Counted from the stretch's first letter, positions 9,701 through 19,075 are shown. The stretch is DNA of 64,000 bases from Sphaerisporangium sp. (GCA_025964675.1 JAOPYI010000238.1:62001-126000); one strand, 5' to 3'. Notes: a model not told the origin generated them from the letters alone. Made by a program: numbers and translations.

Positions 9701-10788
9701 TGACGCATTCTTCACGGCGGTTCGCCTCCGCGATCATCGCCACGAGCGCGCTCGCGCTCTGCCTGGCGGCCTGCGGCGGCACCACGAAGGACTCCACCCA
9801 GGCGTCGGCGACCCCGGCCGAGACCTCGGCGCCGGCGCCCGCCAAGGCCGACCCGAACGCGCCGGTCAAGCAGGGCCTGAAGCTCGCCTTCCTGCCCAAG
9901 CAGATCAACAACCCGTACGAGACGATCGTCGACGACGCGGGCATCCAGGCCGCCAAGGAGTTCGCCGGCACGGCCAAGGAGGTCGGCCCGTCGGACGCCT
10001 CGGCGTCGTCCCAGATCTCCTACATCAACACGCTCACGCAGCAGGGCCAGGACGCCATCCTCATCGCGGCCAACGACGCCAACGCGGTCTGCGGCCCGCT
10101 CAAACAGGCCATGGGCAAGGGCATCAAAGTCGTGGCGTACGACTCCGACGCCGCGAAGGACTGCCGCGACCTGTTCATCAACCAGGCCAGCTCCGAGGAG
10201 GTCGGCCGCAGCCAGGTGAGGCTGCTCGCCGACATGATCGGCCACAAGGGCGACATCGCGATCCTCTCGGCCACCGCGAACGCCACCAACCAGAACACCT
10301 GGATCGGCTTCATGAAGGACGAGCTGACCAAGCCCGAGTACAAGGACATGAAGCTCGTCAAGGTGGCCTACGGTGACGACGACGACCAGAAGTCCTTCCA
10401 GCAGACCCAGGGCCTCCTGCAGGCGTACCCCGGCCTCAAGGGCATCATCTCCCCGACCACGGTCGGCATCTCGGCGGGCGCCCGCTACATCTCCGGCTCG
10501 AAGTACAAGGGCAAGGTCGTGCTGACCGGGCTCGGCACGCCCAACCAGATGCGCCAGTTCGTCAAGGACGGCACGGTCCAGAAGTTCGCCCTGTGGAACC
10601 CCAAGGACCTCGGCTACCTGGCCTCCTACGCCGCCGCCGCGCTGTCCTCAGGGCAGATCACAGGCGCCGAGGGCGAGACCTTCAAGGCCGGAAAGCTCGG
10701 CGAGAAGACGATCGGCAAGGACGGCGAGATCATCCTCGGCCCGCCGTTCACCTTCGACGCCTCGAACATCGGCCAGTTCGACTTCTAG
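9697..10788 (+). CDS. rhaS: Rhamnose ABC importer substrate-binding lipoprotein
   Basis: This 363-residue extracellular sugar-binding protein captures rhamnose and delivers it to the two permeases. It has a lipoprotein signal peptide (MMTHSSRRFASAIIATSALA) ending in the lipobox LAAC at about residues 23-26, then a low-complexity Ala/Pro/Thr linker and a periplasmic-binding-protein type I fold (KLAFLPKQINNPYETIVDDAG; DAILIAANDANAVCGPLKQA). The two adjacent ATGs (9697, 9700) are preceded by GGAAGAAAGAAG. The mature N-terminus would be lipid-anchored to the outer face of the membrane. The RhaS call relies on similarity to the RhaS type and on the flanking rhaM and rhaI. Confidence 0.9.
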   Translation: MMTHSSRRFASAIIATSALALCLAACGGTTKDSTQASATPAETSAPAPAKADPNAPVKQGLKLAFLPKQINNPYETIVDDAGIQAAKEFAGTAKEVGPSDASASSQISYINTLTQQGQDAILIAANDANAVCGPLKQAMGKGIKVVAYDSDAAKDCRDLFINQASSEEVGRSQVRLLADMIGHKGDIAILSATANATNQNTWIGFMKDELTKPEYKDMKLVKVAYGDDDDQKSFQQTQGLLQAYPGLKGIISPTTVGISAGARYISGSKYKGKVVLTGLGTPNQMRQFVKDGTVQKFALWNPKDLGYLASYAAAALSSGQITGAEGETFKAGKLGEKTIGKDGEIILGPPFTFDASNIGQFDF

Positions 10789-10801
10789 ACCGTCGTGTGA
10801 A

Positions 10802-10832
10802 GCTCGCGCGGCACGCCGGGCGCCGCGCGAGC
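10802..10832 (+). terminator. Hairpin between rhaS and rhaM
   Basis: GCTCGCGCGGC and GCCGCGCGAGC form a perfect 11-bp stem with a 9-base loop, without a T-run. In importer operons such hairpins often protect or partly terminate the message after the binding-protein gene. Downstream genes probably still read through. Confidence 0.5.
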
Positions 10833-10854
10833 CGTACGTGAGGAGCATTGATCC

Positions 10855-11175
10855 ATGAAGCGCCTGTGCTTCCTGCTGAAGGTCAGGCCGGAGCGGCTGG
10901 AGGAGTACCGCCGCCGCCACGAAGCGGTGTGGCCCGACATGCTCGGCGCGTTGCGCGCGGCCGGATGGCACAACTACTCGCTCTTCCTGCGCGAGGACGG
11001 CCTGCTGGTCGGCTACCTCGAGACCCCCGACTTCGACGCGGCCCTCGCCGCCATGGCGGTGACGGACGTCAACGCCCGCTGGCAGGCGGAGATGGCGCCG
11101 TTCTTCGAGGAGCTCGACGGGCGCCGCCCCGACGAAGGCATGTTCACGCTCGACGAAGTTTTCCATCTCGACTGA
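10855..11175 (+). CDS. rhaM: L-rhamnose mutarotase
   Basis: RhaM interconverts the alpha and beta anomers of L-rhamnose so that the isomerase receives the right form. The 106-residue protein matches the family length of about 104. It shows the conserved block RRRHEAVWPDML with the catalytic histidine at position 22, then AGWHNYSLFLRED and an acidic DEVFHLD tail. The start ATG 10855 follows TGAGGAG. It lies between the transporter and isomerase genes. Confidence 0.93.
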   Translation: MKRLCFLLKVRPERLEEYRRRHEAVWPDMLGALRAAGWHNYSLFLREDGLLVGYLETPDFDAALAAMAVTDVNARWQAEMAPFFEELDGRRPDEGMFTLDEVFHLD

Positions 11176-11189
11176 TTCGGGGACCCCAC

Positions 11190-12344
11190 ATGGCAACGGA
11201 CATCAAGGCGGCGCTGCGGCGGCAGCGCATCGAGACGCCCTCCTGGGCGTTCGGCAACTCCGGCACGCGGTTCAAGGTCTTCGCCCAGCGCGGCGTGCCA
11301 CGAGACCCGTACGAGAAGCTGGCCGACGCGGCGCAGGTGCACCGGTTCACCGGCGTCGCCCCGACCGTCGCCCTGCACATCCCGTGGGACAAGGTGGACG
11401 ACTACGCCGACCTGGCACGGCACGCCCGCGAGCTCGGCATCGGCATCGGCGCGATCAATTCCAACGTCTTCCAGGACGACGACTACATGCTGGGCAGCGT
11501 GACCAACCCCGACCCGGGCGTGCGGCGCAAAGCTCTCGGCCACCTGCTGGAGTGCGTCGACATCATGGACCTCACCGGGTCCGACACGCTGAAGCTGTGG
11601 TTCTCCGACGGCACCAACTACCCCGGCCAGGACGACATCCGCTCCCGGCAGGACCGGCTCGCCGAGGCGCTCGCGGCGGTGTACGACCGGCTCGGCGAGG
11701 GGCAGCGGTTCCTCCTGGAGTACAAGCTCTTCGAGCCGGCCTTCTACGCGACGGACGTGCCCGACTGGGGCACGGCGTACGCCCACTGCCTCAAGCTCGG
11801 GCCGAAGGCCCAGGTCGTCGTGGACACCGGCCACCACGCCCCGGGTACGAACATCGAGTTCATCGTGGCGTTCCTGCTGCGCGAGGGCAGGCTCGGCGGG
11901 TTCGACTTCAACTCCCGGTTCTACGCCGACGACGACCTGATGGTGGGAGCGGCCGACCCGTTCCAGCTCTTCCGCATCATGTACGAGGTGATCCGGGGTG
12001 GCGGCTACTCCGAGCGCGTCGCGTTCATGCTCGACCAGTGTCACAACATCGAGCCCAAGGTCCCCGGCCAGATCCGCTCGGTGATGAACGTCCAGGAGGC
12101 GACGGCCAAGGCGCTGCTCGTCGACGGCGACGCGCTGGCGAAGGCCCAGGCCGAGCGTGACGTGCTCGGCGCCAACGCCGTGTTCATGGACGCCTACGAC
12201 ACCGACGTCCGCTCCCTGCTCGCCGAGCTGCGCGGGGAGGACGGCCTCGACCCTGACCCCATGGCCGCCTACCGGCGGTCCGGCTACGCGGAGAAGGTCG
12301 TCGCCGAGCGCGTGGGCGGAGCCCAGGCCGGATGGGGAGCCTGA
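11190..12344 (+). CDS. rhaI: L-rhamnose isomerase
   Basis: This 384-residue TIM-barrel enzyme converts L-rhamnose to L-rhamnulose in the cytoplasm. It is of the actinobacterial/rhizobial RhaI type rather than the enterobacterial RhaA type. Visible metal- and substrate-site segments include LLEYKLFEPAFY, VVVDTGHHAPGTN and GGFDFNSRFYADDDLMVG. The start ATG 11190 follows GGGGA and is 14 bases after rhaM. Tight packing before the aldolase fusion gene (2 bases between stop and next start) shows one transcription unit. Confidence 0.93.
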   Translation: MATDIKAALRRQRIETPSWAFGNSGTRFKVFAQRGVPRDPYEKLADAAQVHRFTGVAPTVALHIPWDKVDDYADLARHARELGIGIGAINSNVFQDDDYMLGSVTNPDPGVRRKALGHLLECVDIMDLTGSDTLKLWFSDGTNYPGQDDIRSRQDRLAEALAAVYDRLGEGQRFLLEYKLFEPAFYATDVPDWGTAYAHCLKLGPKAQVVVDTGHHAPGTNIEFIVAFLLREGRLGGFDFNSRFYADDDLMVGAADPFQLFRIMYEVIRGGGYSERVAFMLDQCHNIEPKVPGQIRSVMNVQEATAKALLVDGDALAKAQAERDVLGANAVFMDAYDTDVRSLLAELRGEDGLDPDPMAAYRRSGYAEKVVAERVGGAQAGWGA

Positions 12345-12346
12345 TC

Positions 12347-14377
12347 ATGACAGCTGCGACCGTCGGTGAGCTGCTGCGCCGGGCCCACGCGCTCGGCGCG
12401 GACCCGCGCAACACCAACTACGCCGGGGGCAACGCCTCCGCCAAGGGCACCGCCACCGATCCCGTCACAGGGACGGACGTCGAGCTGATGTGGGTGAAGG
12501 GCTCCGGCGGCGACCTCGGCACGCTGACCGAGGCCGGGCTCGCGGTGCTCCGGCTCGGCCTGCTGCGCTCTCTCGCCCGGGTCTACCCGGGGGCCGAGCG
12601 CGAGGACGAGATGGTCGCGGCCTTCGACCACTGCGCCTTCGGCAAGGGGGGCGCGGCCCCCAGCATCGACACGGCCATGCACGGCCTGGTCGACGCCGCC
12701 CACGTCGACCACCTTCACCCGGACGCCGGCATCGCCATCGCCACGGCCGCCGGCGGGGAGGCTCTGACCAGGGAGATCTTCGGCGACAAGGTGCTGTGGG
12801 TGCCCTGGCGGCGTCCCGGCTTCCAGCTCGGCCTGGACATCGCCGCGCTGAAGGACGCCAACCCGGGCGCCATCGGCGTCATCCTTGGCGGGCACGGCAT
12901 CACCGCCTGGGGGGCGACCGGCGAGGAGTGCGAGGCCAGGTCCCTTTCGATCATCCGCACGGCCGAGCGCCACATCGCCGAGCATGGCAGGCCTGAGCCG
13001 TTCGGGCCCGTGATCCACCACCCGCTGCCCGACGCGGAGCGCGCCGAGCGAGCCACGGCGCTGTTCCCGCTGGTCAGAGGGCTGTGCTCCACCGACGCCC
13101 GCCAGGTGGGCCATTTCACGGCGACCCACGAGGTGCTCGACTTCCTGTCCCGCGCCGAGCATCCCCGCCTGGCGGCCCTCGGCACCTCCTGCCCCGACCA
13201 CTTCCTCCGCACCAAGGTCGCGCCGCTCGTCGTGGACCTGCCGCCGGACGCTCCGCTCGACGACGTCGTCACCCGTCTGCGGGAGCTGCACTCCGCCTAC
13301 CGCGACGACTACCGCGCCTACTACGAGCGGCACGCCTTGCCCGGCTCGCCCGCGATGCGTGGCGCCGACCCGGCGATCGTGCTCGTGCCCGGTGTCGGCA
13401 TGTTCAGCTTCGGCAAGGACAAGCAGACCGCGCGGGTGGCGGGCGAGTTCTACGTCAACGCGATCAACGTCATGCGCGGGGCCGAGGCGCTGTCGAGCTA
13501 CCAGCCGATCGAGGAGTCGGAGAAGTTCCGGATCGAATACTGGGATCTGGAGGAGGCCAAGCTCAGGCGCATGCCGAAGCCCAAGCCGCTGGCCACCCGG
13601 GTCGCGTTCGTGACCGGCGGGGGTTCGGGCATCGGGGCGGCCACCGCCCGCAGGCTCGCCGCCGAGGGCGCGTGCGTCGTGGTAGCCGACCGCGACCTCG
13701 GTGCGGCGGAGAAGGTCGCCGCCGAGATCGGCACGAGCGACGTGGCGGTGGCCGTCGAGGTGGACGTGACGTCGGAGGAGCAGATCGTCGCGGCCGTGCG
13801 CCGGGCGGTCCTCGCCTTCGGCGGGGTCGACGTGGTCGTCAACAACGCCGGGCTGTCCCTGTCGCGTTCCCTGCTGGAGACGACGGCCGCCGACTGGGAT
13901 CTGCAGCACGACGTCATGGCCAGGGGATCGTTCCTGGTGTCCCGCGAAGCAGCACGAGTCCTGATAAATCAGGGTATGGGTGGCGACCTCATCTACATCT
14001 CGTCCAAGAACTCCGTCTTCGCCGGCCCGAACAACGTGGCGTACGGCGCGGCGAAGGCCGACCAGGCCCACCAGGTCCGCCTGCTCGCGGCCGAGCTCGG
14101 CACGTACGGCATCCGCGTGAACGGGGTGAACCCCGACGGCGTGGTGCGGGGCTCGGGCATCTTCGCCTCCGGCTGGGGCGCCAACCGCGCGGCGGTGTAC
14201 GGCGTGCCCGAGGACCGGCTCGGCGAGTTCTACGCGCAGCGCACCCTGCTCAAGCGCGAGGTGCTGCCCGAGCACATCGCGGCCGCCGTCTTCGCCCTCA
14301 CCGGCGGAGACCTGTCCCTGACCACCGGCCTCCACATCCCGGTGGACGCCGGCGTCGCCGCGGCCTTCCTTCGCTGA
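12347..14377 (+). CDS. Bifunctional rhamnulose-1-phosphate aldolase / lactaldehyde dehydrogenase (SDR)
   Basis: This 676-residue fusion performs the last two steps: retro-aldol cleavage of rhamnulose 1-phosphate to DHAP and L-lactaldehyde, then NAD-dependent oxidation of lactaldehyde to lactate. The N-terminal half is a class II aldolase/AraD domain with metal-ligand histidines in HVDHLHPDAG and GGHGITAWG. The C-terminal half (from about residue 415) is a short-chain dehydrogenase with the cofactor loop TGGGSGIGAAT and catalytic YGAAK. I chose ATG 12347, 7 bases after GGGGAG, over ATG 12332, which overlaps the rhaI end and lacks a ribosome-binding site. It is the last gene of the rhamnose operon; a 157-base gap follows. 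Confidence 0.93.
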   Translation: MTAATVGELLRRAHALGADPRNTNYAGGNASAKGTATDPVTGTDVELMWVKGSGGDLGTLTEAGLAVLRLGLLRSLARVYPGAEREDEMVAAFDHCAFGKGGAAPSIDTAMHGLVDAAHVDHLHPDAGIAIATAAGGEALTREIFGDKVLWVPWRRPGFQLGLDIAALKDANPGAIGVILGGHGITAWGATGEECEARSLSIIRTAERHIAEHGRPEPFGPVIHHPLPDAERAERATALFPLVRGLCSTDARQVGHFTATHEVLDFLSRAEHPRLAALGTSCPDHFLRTKVAPLVVDLPPDAPLDDVVTRLRELHSAYRDDYRAYYERHALPGSPAMRGADPAIVLVPGVGMFSFGKDKQTARVAGEFYVNAINVMRGAEALSSYQPIEESEKFRIEYWDLEEAKLRRMPKPKPLATRVAFVTGGGSGIGAATARRLAAEGACVVVADRDLGAAEKVAAEIGTSDVAVAVEVDVTSEEQIVAAVRRAVLAFGGVDVVVNNAGLSLSRSLLETTAADWDLQHDVMARGSFLVSREAARVLINQGMGGDLIYISSKNSVFAGPNNVAYGAAKADQAHQVRLLAAELGTYGIRVNGVNPDGVVRGSGIFASGWGANRAAVYGVPEDRLGEFYAQRTLLKREVLPEHIAAAVFALTGGDLSLTTGLHIPVDAGVAAAFLR

Positions 14378-14534
14378 TCCCTGCGAGATGACCTCAGGAG
14401 ACGTGTCCTGCGCGCCATCCGGTCAGGTCGAAAGTACTCGCTTGCTTACAAAGGGGGACCCACCTCTCGTAGTGATCAAAAAGACTCTGTATCGTTCATA
14501 CGGTCACGGTGATCGAGTTTCGGAGGCCCGCCAA

Positions 14535-15995
14535 GTGACCGAATTTTCCTCGGCCGGCGGGATCCCTCGCACCGCGAAGGGGCCAAGCGTGGTGGTCGCT
14601 GTGCTCGCGCTGTGCGGGATCGTCGTCTCGCTGATGCAGACGATCGTGGTGCCGCTCATCCCCGACCTGCCGCACCTGCTTCACACCTCCGCGTCGGACG
14701 CCTCCTGGGTGATCACGTCCACGCTGCTGGCGGCCGCCGTCTGCAACCCGGTCAGCGGCAGGCTCGGCGACCTGTTCGGCAAGCGGCGGGTGATGCTCGT
14801 CAGCCTGGGCCTCATGGTGGCCGGGTCGGTGATCTGCGCCCTGTCGAGCGGCCTGGTCCCCATGGTCGTCGGGCGAGTGCTGCAAGGGTGCGCGATCGGC
14901 GTGATCCCCCTCGGGATCAGCATCATGCGTGACGAGCTGCCCCCCGAGAGGCTGGGCTCGGCGATGGCGCTGATGAGCGCCACCCTCGGCGTCGGCGGGG
15001 CGATCGGGCTCCCGCTCGCCGCGTTCATCGCCCAGCACGCCGACTGGCACGCCCTGTTCTGGCTGTCCGCCGTGATCGGCGCCCTCGACCTGCTGCTGGT
15101 CGCGTTCATGGTGCCCGAGTCGCCGCTTCGCGCCCCTGGGCGGTTCGACGTCCCCGGGGCCGTCGGGCTCACCGTGGGCCTGATCTGCCTGCTCCTCGCG
15201 ATCACCAAGGGCGGTGACTGGGGCTGGGGCAGCGGCCTGACCCTCGGCCTGTTCGCCGCCGCCGTGGTGATCATCCTCTCCTGGGGACTCATGGAGCTAC
15301 GGGTCCGCGACCCCCTTGTCGACCTGCGCACCAGCGCCCGCCGCCAGGTCCTGCTGACCAACCTGGCCTCGGTGGTCGTGGGCTTCGCGATGCTCGGGAT
15401 GTCCCTCGTGCTGCCCACGCTCCTCCAGGCTCCGCCGGCGACCGGATACGGGCTCGGCCTGTCGCTGGTGCAGGCGGGACTGTGCCTCGCGCCGGGCGGC
15501 CTGGTCATGATGCTGCTCTCACCGTTCTCGGCCCGCGTCTCGCGGCGGTGGGGCCCGAAGGTCGCGCTGCTGCTCGGCACGGTGGTGATCGCCGTCGGCT
15601 ACGCCGCCACCCTCGGTCTCATGCACTCCGCCGTGCAGGTGGTCATCGGCTCCTCGATCATCGCGGCCGGCGTGGGCCTGGCGTACTCCGCCATGCCGGC
15701 GCTGATCATGACGTCGGTCCCGCCGTCCGAGACCGCCGCCGCCAACGGGCTCAACGCGCTCATGCGCTCCATCGGCACGTCTGCCTCCAGCGCCGTGATC
15801 AGCGTCGTGCTGGCGCATATGACGATCTCGCTGGGCCTGATCAGGTTTCCCTCGTTGCAGGGGCTCCAGGTGGCGATCCTCATCGCGGGCGGGGTGGCCG
15901 TCCTCGGCGCGGTGATCACCGGCTTCATCCCCGGGCGCGGGCGGCCCGCGCGTACGGTGAAGCCGGAATTCATCCAGGAAGGCGTCAGTCCGTGA
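14535..15995 (+). CDS. MFS drug-efflux-type transporter (DHA2 family)
   Basis: This 486-residue integral membrane protein probably exports a small molecule by proton antiport. It shows the MFS motif GRLGDLFGKRRVM in the second loop, the antiporter motif C region (GVGGAIGLPLAAF), and enough hydrophobic segments for 14 helices. The frame is open back to 14388, but GTG 14535 has CGGAGG 8 bases upstream and is the natural start. The 157-base region before it is relatively A/T-rich and probably holds its promoter. The gene is convergent with the next one and the stops overlap by 11 bases. Substrate unknown; no regulator adjoins it. Confidence 0.85.
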   Translation: MTEFSSAGGIPRTAKGPSVVVAVLALCGIVVSLMQTIVVPLIPDLPHLLHTSASDASWVITSTLLAAAVCNPVSGRLGDLFGKRRVMLVSLGLMVAGSVICALSSGLVPMVVGRVLQGCAIGVIPLGISIMRDELPPERLGSAMALMSATLGVGGAIGLPLAAFIAQHADWHALFWLSAVIGALDLLLVAFMVPESPLRAPGRFDVPGAVGLTVGLICLLLAITKGGDWGWGSGLTLGLFAAAVVIILSWGLMELRVRDPLVDLRTSARRQVLLTNLASVVVGFAMLGMSLVLPTLLQAPPATGYGLGLSLVQAGLCLAPGGLVMMLLSPFSARVSRRWGPKVALLLGTVVIAVGYAATLGLMHSAVQVVIGSSIIAAGVGLAYSAMPALIMTSVPPSETAAANGLNALMRSIGTSASSAVISVVLAHMTISLGLIRFPSLQGLQVAILIAGGVAVLGAVITGFIPGRGRPARTVKPEFIQEGVSP

Positions 15996-17295
15996 CCCCG
16001 GGGATCCAGGAGGTGCCCGCAAGCGGGACGCGGGCCATCGCGGCGGCCTCCACGGTGAGCGCGACCAGGTCACCGGTGTCGAGATCGTGTACGGAGGACT
16101 TGCCGCAGGCCCGGGCCAGCATCGTGGTCTCCATGGCCAGGGCGCGCAGGTAGTTGGCGACCCGCTCGGCGCCGAAGTCCGGGTCGAGGCGGTCGGCCAG
16201 CATGTCGTCCTGCGTGGCGATGCCCACCGGGCAGCCGCCCGTGTGGCAGGCCGTGCAGGATCCGGGCACGGTGCCGAGCGCCCGGTACCCGAGGCTGACG
16301 TCCGCGCCGGTGTCGTCGGAGGTGGAGTTGCAGCCCAGCGCGATCAGCGCGGCTACCCCGACCGACACCGCGTCGGCGCCCAGGGCGAGCGCCTTGGCCA
16401 CGTCGGCGCCGCTGCGGACCCCGCCGGAGATCACCAGCTGGACCTCGTTCTCAACGGAGAGCCGGCGCAGCGTGTCGGCCGCCATCCGGGTCGCCGCGAG
16501 CGTCGGGATGCCGGTGTGCTCGATGAAGACGTCCTGGGCGGCCCCCGTGCCTCCTTGCATCCCGTCGACCACGATGACGTCCGCCCCGGCCTCCACCGCG
16601 TGCCGGACGTCGGAGGCCACCCGCGCGGCGCCGATCTTCACGTACACCGGGATCCGCCAGGACGTGGCCTCGCGCAGCTCCTCGATCTTGACGCGCAGGC
16701 CGTCCGGCCCCGTCCAGTCGGGGTGGCGGCTCGCGGCGCGCTGGTCCAGGCCCTCGGGCAGGTCACGCATGAACGCCACCGAGGTCGTGACCTTCTGTCC
16801 CAGCAGCACGCTGCCGCCACCCGGCGCGGCACCCTGGCCGAGCACGATCTCGACGGCGTCGGCCGAGCGCAGGTCGTCGGGGTCGAAGCCGTACCGCGAG
16901 GGCAGGCACTGGTAGACGAGTGTCTTGGAGGAGTCGCGCTCCTCCGGGGCCATGCCGCCGTCACCGGTCGTCGTCGAGGTGCCGGTCATGGCCGCCGCCC
17001 GGCCGAGCGCCTCCTTGGCCCCGGCCGAGAGCGAGCCGAACGACATCCCGGCGATCGTGATGGGGATGTCCAGCACGACGGGCTCCTCGGCGTGCCGCGT
17101 GCCGAGGACCGTCCGGGTGTCGCACCGCTCCTGGGTGCCCTCCAGGGGAGCGGGGGAGATGCCGGCCGACAGGATGAGCAGGTCGTCGAAGCTCGGGACC
17201 GCCCGCTTGGCGCCAAGGCCCCGCACCTCGCAGCCTCCGAGCCGTGCCCGCTCCTGGATCTCGGCGATGACCTCCGGCGAGAAGGTGTGGCTCAT
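15985..17295 (-). CDS. FMN-binding glutamate synthase-like protein (GlxD/MgsC type)
   Basis: This 436-residue protein corresponds to the FMN/iron-sulfur synthase domain of the glutamate synthase large subunit as a stand-alone polypeptide. It has FMN-barrel segments (PITIAGMSFGSLSAGAKEAL; VDGMQGGTGAAQ; ISGGVRSGADVAKALALGAD) and the 3Fe-4S cysteine cluster CTACHTGGCPVGIATQ. Relatives form three-subunit amidotransferase enzymes (GlxB-GlxC-GlxD; N-methylglutamate synthase MgsABC) that combine glutamine amide nitrogen or methylamine with 2-oxo acids. ATG 17295 shares one base with the stop of the GlxC-like gene (TGATG), so the two are coupled. Much longer open frame upstream overlaps the GlxC-like gene and is not real. 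The glutamine amidotransferase subunit is absent from the window. Confidence 0.85.
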   Translation of the reverse strand: MSHTFSPEVIAEIQERARLGGCEVRGLGAKRAVPSFDDLLILSAGISPAPLEGTQERCDTRTVLGTRHAEEPVVLDIPITIAGMSFGSLSAGAKEALGRAAAMTGTSTTTGDGGMAPEERDSSKTLVYQCLPSRYGFDPDDLRSADAVEIVLGQGAAPGGGSVLLGQKVTTSVAFMRDLPEGLDQRAASRHPDWTGPDGLRVKIEELREATSWRIPVYVKIGAARVASDVRHAVEAGADVIVVDGMQGGTGAAQDVFIEHTGIPTLAATRMAADTLRRLSVENEVQLVISGGVRSGADVAKALALGADAVSVGVAALIALGCNSTSDDTGADVSLGYRALGTVPGSCTACHTGGCPVGIATQDDMLADRLDPDFGAERVANYLRALAMETTMLARACGKSSVHDLDTGDLVALTVEAAAMARVPLAGTSWIPGVTD

Positions 17296-18032
17296 CAGTA
17301 GTTCCCGTGGTCGTGGTTCTGCATGTTGTAGAGCCGCCGCGTCGAGACGACCTTGGTGACGTCCGCGGGGGAGAGGTGGTCGAACCCGCACCCTTCCGCG
17401 AGGATCTTCACGAACGTCACGTCGTGCTGGGTGATCTCCTCTACCACGGCGTCCGCGCCAAGGCCGGCGATCTTCCCGCCGACGTAGAGCACCGCCTCGT
17501 ACAGCGAGTCCCCGAGGCACGGCCCGGCGTCCCCCCCGATCAGGATGACGCCGGACTGTGCGAGCAGCCCGCAGAGCGCGCCGGCGTCCCCGCCGATCGC
17601 GAGCGTCGCGCCCTTGAGCGAGATGCCCGCGCGGGAGGAGCAGCCGCCGTCCACGACCACGACGCCGCCCCGGGCGGAGGCCGCGGCGCTCCGGCCCGCG
17701 GAGCCCCGCACGTGGACGTCGCCCGACATGAGGTTCTCGCCCACGCCACACCCGGCCGGCCCGTTCACCGTGATGTGGGCCTGCTTGCCGAGCCCGCCGG
17801 CGTAGAAGCCCGCGGGCCCGTCGATCTCCACCCGTACCGGCGCGTCCAGGCCCACCGCGAGGTTGTGCCGCCCGTCCGGGTTGGTCACGACGGCTCTGCC
17901 GTACGGCAGAGCCTGTAGCGACCGGTTGATCTCCCGGGTGCTCAGGGCGGCGGCGTCCAGGGTGACCTCGGCAGCCGGTGGATCCCCTTGCCTTCCAGCC
18001 CGCTGATCGGACTGACGCGGCAGGGACGTCAT
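17295..18032 (-). CDS. GXGXG-motif protein, glutamate synthase C-terminal-like (GlxC/MgsB type)
   Basis: This 245-residue protein is built of beta-helix repeats like the C-terminal domain of the glutamate synthase large subunit (RVEIDGPAGFYAGGLGKQ; VVVVDGGCSSRAGISLKG; TLAIGGDAGALCGLL; VILIGGDAGPCLGDSL). It is the structural partner of the FMN subunit next to it. ATG 18032 follows AGGAGG. It lies 146 bases after the homocysteine methyltransferase on the same strand, which leaves room for its own promoter. The physiological reaction is not established from sequence. Confidence 0.82.
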   Translation of the reverse strand: MTSLPRQSDQRAGRQGDPPAAEVTLDAAALSTREINRSLQALPYGRAVVTNPDGRHNLAVGLDAPVRVEIDGPAGFYAGGLGKQAHITVNGPAGCGVGENLMSGDVHVRGSAGRSAAASARGGVVVVDGGCSSRAGISLKGATLAIGGDAGALCGLLAQSGVILIGGDAGPCLGDSLYEAVLYVGGKIAGLGADAVVEEITQHDVTFVKILAEGCGFDHLSPADVTKVVSTRRLYNMQNHDHGNY

Positions 18033-18178
18033 CGCGCCTCCTGTTGACAGCCGTGCATCGGTGTCTGTCAGGAGTGAACCGTGACAATGTTGCCGGAGTG
18101 GTGCTCACGGATGACCGGGATGTTACTCGCGGGCTACTATCCCGTCCCACGCCGCCCGGCGTCGCCGCCCAGGTGCGA

Positions 18179-19063
18179 CTAGCGGAGATTTGCCCGGATT
18201 TGCCGGATGTGCTCGGGGGTCGTGCGGCAGCAGCCTCCGATGAAAGAGGCCCCCGCGTCCCGCCACTCCCTCGCGGCGGCGCCGAACTCCATCGGGTCGG
18301 CGAGCCCCAGCCAGCGGTGGTTCTCCGCGTCCCAGGTCTCGCCGGAGTTCGGATAGACCACGATGGGGCAGGCGCTGAGGTGGCTGATGAGGCTCTTGAC
18401 GTAGCTCGGCGGGGTGCAGTTGATCCCGACGGCCACCACCTGGGGGTTTCCGGCGAACAGGGCGGCGCAGTCCTCCAGCGGGGTGCCGTCGCAGATGTGC
18501 TCGCCATCTCTGCACGAGAAGCTCACCCAGGCGTTGACGTTCGGGGTCTCCTCGAGCAGGCGGGCGATGGCCCGCGCCTCCGCGAAGGAGGGGATCGTCT
18601 CGCACGCCAGCATGTCCGCGCAGCTGTCCGCCAGCACCTCCCAGCGGGGCCGATGCCAGTCGAGGAGCCCGTCCTCGTCCAGGTCGTAGTCCCCGGTGTA
18701 CTCCGCCCCGTTGGCCAGGAACGCCCCGTAGGGCCCCACGCTGGCCGCGACCAGGCCGCCGCCCGCCTCGTCCCTCGCCTCCTTCGCCAGCTCCACCGAC
18801 AGCTGCATCAGCGCCTGAGCCTCGTGCTCGACCCGGCCCCGCTGTGCGAACGCCTGGTAGCTCGCCTGGTAGCTCGCCGTGGTGGCCACGTCGGCACCGG
18901 CGGCGAAGTAGTCGCGGTGGGCCTGGAGGATGGCCTCGGGGTTCTCCATGAGCAGCTTCGCCGACCAGAGCTCATCGCGCAGGTCGCAGCCCAGCGCCTC
19001 CAGGTGCGTGGCGAGGCCGCCGTCCAGGATCACCACATCGGTCTCATCGGGCTGGGAACTCAC
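18179..19063 (-). CDS. mmuM: Homocysteine S-methyltransferase
   Basis: MmuM transfers a methyl group from S-methylmethionine (or SAM) to homocysteine, giving methionine. The 294-residue barrel has the N-terminal signature ILDGGLATHLEALG and the zinc-ligand cysteines in GINCTPP and the C-terminal GGCCRTTPEHI, as expected for this family of about 300 residues. GTG 19063 is 6 bases after a TAGGGT -10 box and no ribosome-binding site is present, so the message is probably leaderless. An ATG 4 bases earlier is out of frame. It stands upstream of the GlxC/GlxD-like pair. Confidence 0.92.
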   Translation of the reverse strand: MSSQPDETDVVILDGGLATHLEALGCDLRDELWSAKLLMENPEAILQAHRDYFAAGADVATTASYQASYQAFAQRGRVEHEAQALMQLSVELAKEARDEAGGGLVAASVGPYGAFLANGAEYTGDYDLDEDGLLDWHRPRWEVLADSCADMLACETIPSFAEARAIARLLEETPNVNAWVSFSCRDGEHICDGTPLEDCAALFAGNPQVVAVGINCTPPSYVKSLISHLSACPIVVYPNSGETWDAENHRWLGLADPMEFGAAAREWRDAGASFIGGCCRTTPEHIRQIRANLR

Positions 19064-19069
19064 CCATAT

Positions 19070-19075
19070 ACCCTA
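19070..19075 (-). promoter_or_regulatory. -10 box for leaderless mmuM mRNA
   Basis: TAGGGT (minus strand) lies 6 bases before the GTG start at 19063, so transcription would begin at or next to the start codon. No clear -35 element is seen. Confidence 0.5.

Noticed and set aside
16087-17301. 404-codon plus-strand frame
   Set aside because: Shadow of the FMN glutamate-synthase-like gene; no recognisable domain.
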